Positions 59,428 through 64,000 of a DNA stretch of 64,000 bases are shown here, one piece after another. Origin of the DNA: Methylogaea oryzae. GTDB taxonomy: Bacteria > Pseudomonadota > Gammaproteobacteria > Methylococcales > Methylococcaceae. The notes under the pieces are model-generated. The model did not search any database, was not told the DNA's origin, and saw only the letters and a list, made by a program, of their open reading frames with translations. The number at the start of each line of letters is the position of its first letter. Positions within the stretch are counted from its first letter, which is position 1. A program made the position numbers and the translations under genes. Where the stretch lies: the NCBI RefSeq assembly GCF_019669985.1, contig NZ_AP019782.1, forward strand, positions 1,854,001-1,918,000. The letters run 5' to 3'.

Positions 59428-62400
59428 ATGATCCGCCGTTATTTGCCGCTGCTGTTGGGATTGCTGGCTGTTTTTCCCACCCACGCCCGTCCCCTGTCGC
59501 CCGATCAAGTGCCGGAGCCGTTGCGCACCTGGATTCCCTGGGTGTTGCAGGGGCACGAACAAAGCCGCTGCCCCTTTCTTTTCGACGATCATGCCACCGC
59601 CTTATGCGCTTGGCCCGGCCCCTTGGATTTGCGTTTGGACGCCCACGGCGGCGCGTTCCGCCTGAATTGGCAAGTTTACGCGGCCGGCCCGGTGCCGTTG
59701 CCCGGGGAAAGCCGGTATTGGCCGTTGTCGTTGCAGGTGGACGGCAAACCGGCCGCGGTGCTGGAACGGGACGGCATGCCCGTGGTGGAGCTGGCGCCCG
59801 GCGGCCATGTGATAACCGGACAGTTCGCCTGGGAAGCGCTGCCGGACAGCTTGCCGGTGCCCGGCGAGTTGGCCTTGCTGTCCTTGCAGGTTGAAAAACA
59901 GACCGTTGCCGAAGTGCAGCGCGACGCGGACGGCCGCGTCTGGCTGCGCGACGACGGCGGCGAGCAAGCAGCCGAAATCGACGAGCCCTTGCGCCTGCAG
60001 GTGTTCCGCCAATGGGACGACGCCACGCCGCAGCTGCTCTCCACCCGTTTGCTGCTGGACGTGTCCGGCCAAGCGCGCGAATTGTTGCTGTCCAATCCTT
60101 TGCCCCAAGGGCTGTTGCCCCTGGCCGTGACCGGCGAGTTGCCGGCGCGGCTGGAGCCGGACGGCGCCTTGCGCTTGCAGCTGCGGCCGGGACATTGGCA
60201 GGTGGACTTGACCGCGCGTTCCACTACCGCCCTGGACGGCGTAAACCGCCCGCCAGCCGCCGCGCCCTGGCCGCAGGACGAGGTTTGGTCCTTCCTCGCC
60301 CGCACCGACCAGCGTCTGGTGGAGGTGAGCGGGGCGGCCCCGCTGGACCCGTCGCAAGCCAACGTGCCCGACGATTGGCGCGCGTTGCCGGCTTACCGCG
60401 TCGAAAACGGCGGCGGCCTGAAGTTCCGCACCGTGCGGCGCGGCGATCCCGAGCCGGAGCCCGACGCTCTCAGTCTGCAGCGGCAATTGTGGCTGGACTT
60501 CGACGGCGGCGGCTATACCGCCAGCGATTCCGTCAGCGGCAGCCTGAGCCGCGCCTGGCGGTTGGAAGCCGGCGACGATTTCCAGCTGGGACGGGCCAGC
60601 GTCAACGGCCAGCCCCATTTGATCACGCTGCTGGCCGGCGGCCGGCGGCCCGGCGTGGAAGTGCGCCACGGCAATTTGAACCTGTCCGCCGACGGCCGCG
60701 TAACCGGCGATATCCGCCGTCTATCCGCCACCGGCTGGGCGCAGGACTTCCAGCGGGCCAGCGTCGATTTGCACCTGCCGCCGGGGTGGCGCTTGCTGGC
60801 CGCCGCCGGCGTCGACAATGTGCCGGATACCTGGCTGGACAGTTGGACCTTGCGCGATTTGTTCCTGGTGCTGATCCTGGCGCTGGTGGTGGGCCGTCTG
60901 TGGGGCAAACCCTGGGGGATGGCGGCGCTGGCGGCCTTGGCGTTGTTGTGGCAAGAGCCGGCGGCGCCGCAGTACGTCTGGCTGCACCTGCTGGCCGCCA
61001 TCGCCCTGCTGCGGGTGTTGCCCGACGGCGTCATCCGGCGGGCGGCGCGTTTTTACCGCAATCTGAGCTGGCTGGCGCTGGCCGTCGTCGCCTTGCCGTT
61101 CATGGCGGAACAACTGCGCCAGGGCATTTATCCGCAGTTGGAGCGGCCCTGGCAAGCGCCGGTGGCGGCGCCCACTTCCGCGCCGATGGCGCCGGCGCCC
61201 GCCGAGCAGGCGTTGGAGGAGGGCATGGCCGGCGGTGCCGCGGACCTGGCCGTGTCCCGCTCGATGGCGTTTTCCGCGCCGAAAAAGGCCGAACGCAAGC
61301 CTTTGGCTTATTCCGCCGAGCCCCCCGGCTTCGATCCCAAGGCCCGCGTGCAAACCGGACCCGGCCTGCCCGATTGGCACTGGCGCACCGCGCATTTGGC
61401 TTGGAACGGCCCGGTGGCGCAGGGGCAAACCCTGCGTCTCTATCTGCTGCCGCCCGCCGGCACGTTGCTGTGCAACTGGCTGCGTGTGGCGCTGCTGCTG
61501 TTGCTGGCGGCTCGCCTGGCCGATTTGCCCATGAAATGGCGGCCGGGCATGCCGCCCATCCTTCGGTCCACGGTGCCATGGCTGTTGCCGTTGCTGCTGG
61601 CCTTGGCGCCTCCCGCCGGGGCGGGGCTGCCGGACGATGCGCGTCTGGAACAACTGAGCCAGCGGCTGTTGGAGGCGCCGGAGTGCCTGCCGCGTTGCGC
61701 CGACTTGGCCGTGCTGCGCTTGGAGGCCGGCCGGGAACGCTTGGCCTTGCTGTTGGAATGGCACGCCGCCGCCACCGTGGCCGTGCCTTTGCCGGCGGTG
61801 GCGGACGAGTGGCTGCCGGAAACCGTCAAAGTGGACGGCAATCCCGCTCAGGGCGTGCTGAAAAGGGAAGACGGCGGCCTGTGGCTGAGCCTGCCCGCCG
61901 GGGTCCACGCGGTGGAACTGGAAGGGCGTGCGCCCGCCGCCGATAGCGTGCGCCTGCCCCTCATCGCGCGGCCTCATCGCGCCGTGGTCCGCGCCCAGGG
62001 ATGGCAAGTGGAAGGCGTGCGCGCCGACGGCCAGGTGGACAGCCAATTGCGCTTGCTGCGCCAGGACACCGAGGTCCAGTCCAGCCTGCGCCCGGCGCCG
62101 TTACCGCCTTTCGTGCGGCTGGAACGCACCCTGGAATTGGGACTGGACTGGCGCGTGCACAACCGGCTGTCGCGCCTGTCGCCCCTGGGCGCGCCGATCG
62201 GCCTGGACATCCCCTTGCTGGCGGGGGAATCGGTCACCACGGCGGGCGTGGCGGTGGCGCAAGGCAAGGCGTCCGTCAGCCTGCTGCCGCAGCAAAGCCA
62301 GCTGGAGTGGGAGTCCGTGTTGGAGCAGCGTCCCGAGCTGTCCTTGACGGCGTCGTCCGGCACCGCCTGGCACGAAGTGTGGGAACTGCGCGCCAGTCCG

Positions 62401-63510
62401 GTATGGCACGTCGAATGGCAAGGCATCGCGCCCGTTCACCGGCGCGGCGCGGACGGCGTTTGGGCGCCGCAATGGTATCCCTGGCCTGGCGAAAGCGTGG
62501 CCTTGCAGATCGCGAGGCCGGAAGGCGTCGCCGGCCCCACCCTCACCATTGACGGCAGCCAATGGCATCTGGTGCCGGGCGCCGATTTTAGCGACTCCAG
62601 GCTGCAATTGACCCTGCGTAGCTCCCTGGGCGGTCAGCACAAGCTGAACCTGCCCGAAAACGCCCGTTTGCAGCGAGCGCTCATCGACGGCGTCATCCAG
62701 CCGGTGCGCGCCCAGGGCAGGGAAGTGGCGCTGCCGCTGCGGCCCGGCGTGCAACAGGTGACGCTGGAATGGCGGGAAGGCGCCGGCATCGGAAATTTCT
62801 ACCGCTTCCCGGCGCTGGACCTGGGCAGCGACAGCGTCAACAGCCGCCTGGATCTGCAACTGGGCCTAGACCGCTGGCTGCTGCTGGTGGGCGGGCCGCT
62901 GCTGGGGCCGGCGGTGTTGTTCTGGGGCCTGTTGCTGGTGTTGGTTGTGGTCGCCGCCGGTTTGGGGCGCATTCCCTGGACGCCGCTGCGCGCCCGTCAT
63001 TGGTTGTTGCTGTTGCTGGGCTTCAGCCAATCGTCGGTGTATGCCGGCTTGCTGATGGTCGGTTGGTTGCTGGCCCTGGGGCGGCGCGGCCGCCGGCCGG
63101 TAGGCGCCGACCGCTGGTTCAACTGGCGCCAGGTGGCCCTGGGGGTGTTCACCCTGGCGGCCATGATCGTGCTGTTCGACGCGGTCAGCCAAGGCTTGCT
63201 GGGGCGGCCCGACATGCAGGTGGCGGGCAACGGCTCCACCGCCCAGTCGTTGCACTGGTATCAGGATCGCAGCGGGCCGTCGCTCAGCCGGCCGTGGGTG
63301 ATCTCGCTGCCGCTGCCGGCCTATCGCGGCGCCATGCTGGCCTGGGCGCTGTGGCTGGCCTGGGCCCTGCTCGATTGGCTGCGCTGGGGCTGGACTTGCT
63401 ACGGGAGCGGCGGTTTGTGGCGGGCGAAAAGCAAGGCGGCGGAGGCGGGCGGGGCTGAAAAGCCGTCCCCCAGCGGCACGGCGCAGCCCTCCCAACCCAG
63501 CGACAGATAA
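59428..63510 (+). CDS. Very large envelope protein with internal duplication
   Basis: A 1360-residue protein with a signal peptide (MIRRYLPLLLGLLAVFPTHA). A predicted beta-rich periplasmic region runs to about residue 470, then comes a cluster of hydrophobic helices (LFLVLILALVVGRLWG, AALAALALLW). A second beta-rich region follows from about 730, then a C-terminal group of membrane helices (LLGPAVLFWGLLLVLVVV, LLLLLGFSQSSVYAGLLMVG). The two periplasmic halves share a module: VDGKPAAVLERDG (104-116) and VDGNPAQGVLKREDG (802-816), each with a similar flank. I recognise no family. A GGAG site precedes the ATG. It lies between dnaQ and gcvT. Confidence 0.75.
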   Translation: MIRRYLPLLLGLLAVFPTHARPLSPDQVPEPLRTWIPWVLQGHEQSRCPFLFDDHATALCAWPGPLDLRLDAHGGAFRLNWQVYAAGPVPLPGESRYWPLSLQVDGKPAAVLERDGMPVVELAPGGHVITGQFAWEALPDSLPVPGELALLSLQVEKQTVAEVQRDADGRVWLRDDGGEQAAEIDEPLRLQVFRQWDDATPQLLSTRLLLDVSGQARELLLSNPLPQGLLPLAVTGELPARLEPDGALRLQLRPGHWQVDLTARSTTALDGVNRPPAAAPWPQDEVWSFLARTDQRLVEVSGAAPLDPSQANVPDDWRALPAYRVENGGGLKFRTVRRGDPEPEPDALSLQRQLWLDFDGGGYTASDSVSGSLSRAWRLEAGDDFQLGRASVNGQPHLITLLAGGRRPGVEVRHGNLNLSADGRVTGDIRRLSATGWAQDFQRASVDLHLPPGWRLLAAAGVDNVPDTWLDSWTLRDLFLVLILALVVGRLWGKPWGMAALAALALLWQEPAAPQYVWLHLLAAIALLRVLPDGVIRRAARFYRNLSWLALAVVALPFMAEQLRQGIYPQLERPWQAPVAAPTSAPMAPAPAEQALEEGMAGGAADLAVSRSMAFSAPKKAERKPLAYSAEPPGFDPKARVQTGPGLPDWHWRTAHLAWNGPVAQGQTLRLYLLPPAGTLLCNWLRVALLLLLAARLADLPMKWRPGMPPILRSTVPWLLPLLLALAPPAGAGLPDDARLEQLSQRLLEAPECLPRCADLAVLRLEAGRERLALLLEWHAAATVAVPLPAVADEWLPETVKVDGNPAQGVLKREDGGLWLSLPAGVHAVELEGRAPAADSVRLPLIARPHRAVVRAQGWQVEGVRADGQVDSQLRLLRQDTEVQSSLRPAPLPPFVRLERTLELGLDWRVHNRLSRLSPLGAPIGLDIPLLAGESVTTAGVAVAQGKASVSLLPQQSQLEWESVLEQRPELSLTASSGTAWHEVWELRASPVWHVEWQGIAPVHRRGADGVWAPQWYPWPGESVALQIARPEGVAGPTLTIDGSQWHLVPGADFSDSRLQLTLRSSLGGQHKLNLPENARLQRALIDGVIQPVRAQGREVALPLRPGVQQVTLEWREGAGIGNFYRFPALDLGSDSVNSRLDLQLGLDRWLLLVGGPLLGPAVLFWGLLLVLVVVAAGLGRIPWTPLRARHWLLLLLGFSQSSVYAGLLMVGWLLALGRRGRRPVGADRWFNWRQVALGVFTLAAMIVLFDAVSQGLLGRPDMQVAGNGSTAQSLHWYQDRSGPSLSRPWVISLPLPAYRGAMLAWALWLAWALLDWLRWGWTCYGSGGLWRAKSKAAEAGGAEKPSPSGTAQPSQPSDR

Positions 63511-63521
63511 GGAGGGACGAC

Positions 63522-64000
63522 ATGCTCAACAAAACCGCTCTGCACGAACGCCACCGGGCCTTGAACGGCCACATGGTCCCGTTCGCCGGCTGGGACATGC
63601 CGTTGCACTACGGCTCGCAAATCGCCGAGCATCATCGCGTGCGGACCGCTGCCGGCGCCTTCGACGTGTCCCATATGACGCTGCTGGACATCCGCGGCGC
63701 CGAGGCCAAAGCGTTGTTGCGCAGGCTGCTGAGCAACGATGTGGACCGGCTCAAACAGTCCGGGCAGGCGTTGTACGGCTGTTTGCTGAACGAGCGGGGA
63801 GGCGTCGTCGACGACGTGATCGTGTATCTGTTGGACGACGCGTGGCTGCGCATGGTGTCCAACGCGGCCACCCGCGATCACGTCACGGCCTGGCTGGCGC
63901 AACACAGCCACGGTCGCCAAGTGAGCATCGCGCCGCGCGCCGACTTGGCCATCGTCGCCGTGCAGGGTCCGCAAAGCCCGCAGCTGATGCGGCGCTTGCT
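63522..64000 (+). CDS. gcvT: Glycine cleavage system T protein, 3'-truncated by window edge
   Basis: Aminomethyltransferase that passes the glycine-derived methylene group to tetrahydrofolate. About 160 residues are in the window: MLNKTALHERHRALNGHMVP, FAGWDMPLHYGSQIAEHHRVR and AGAFDVSHMTLLDIRG are family hallmarks. AAGGAGGGA precedes ATG 63522. The gene is open to the window edge; gcvH and gcvP may lie beyond. Confidence 0.95.
   Translation, partial: MLNKTALHERHRALNGHMVPFAGWDMPLHYGSQIAEHHRVRTAAGAFDVSHMTLLDIRGAEAKALLRRLLSNDVDRLKQSGQALYGCLLNERGGVVDDVIVYLLDDAWLRMVSNAATRDHVTAWLAQHSHGRQVSIAPRADLAIVAVQGPQSPQLMRRL

Overview
The window is GC-rich, densely packed bacterial chromosome. Its content fits a gammaproteobacterium, possibly a methanotroph of the Methylococcales: a mltD / yafS-like / rnhA / dnaQ cluster, xseB-ispA-dxs, hrcA-grpE-dnaK-dnaJ, dapC-dapD, an SmbP-like protein, a rubredoxin pair and DUF2970. 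No methane-oxidation gene lies in the window, so the family-level guess is an inference.

Layout. 1-6.5 kb: the 3' part of ligA, a REC-Hpt phosphorelay protein, an orphan pair of sugar-type ABC permeases, small proteins and gloB. 6.5-13.1 kb: ppk (with an unusual N-terminal HhH extension) and ppx face each other. They are separated by a 2.7-kb insert of different composition holding a DUF4157-nuclease protein, an unknown protein and a decayed integron-type integrase. 13.2-18.4 kb: dxs, ispA and xseB, then parE. 18.4-20.9 kb: a radical SAM/SPASM enzyme preceded by three intact tandem DUF1843-like small peptides and a fourth, decayed copy that I found by translating the gap. This is a candidate RiPP-type peptide-modification locus. 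21-27 kb: a monooxygenase-like protein with an iron alcohol dehydrogenase, an SmbP-like protein, a PA0069-type radical SAM protein, a VOC protein, a retropepsin-like protease and an aminotransferase. 27-29 kb: a candidate small RNA, tRNA-Ser and a three-gene envelope operon. 29-38.5 kb: metH, a membrane protein fused to a gamma-glutamylcyclotransferase-like domain, and a Fur-type iron ABC operon. 38.5-43.6 kb: dapD and dapC, fliW, tRNA-Glu and tRNA-Ala, gltX. 43.7-50.2 kb: a membrane protein, a cobalamin riboswitch with its TonB-dependent receptor, pncA, and rubredoxin with its reductase. 50.3-55.6 kb: the heat-shock cluster, with a CIRCE operator at hrcA and a near-perfect sigma-32 promoter before dnaK. 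55.7-64 kb: mltD, a yafS-like methyltransferase gene, rnhA, dnaQ, a 1360-residue membrane protein with an internal duplication, and the start of gcvT.

Links between genes. B12 uptake (riboswitch plus receptor) fits B12-dependent MetH. Two stress regulons, HrcA/CIRCE and sigma-32, meet in one chaperone cluster. DapC and DapD catalyse consecutive lysine/diaminopimelate steps. Ppk and Ppx set polyphosphate level. The strongest candidates for something little described are the multi-peptide radical SAM locus, the DUF4157 nuclease island and the membrane-GGCT fusion.
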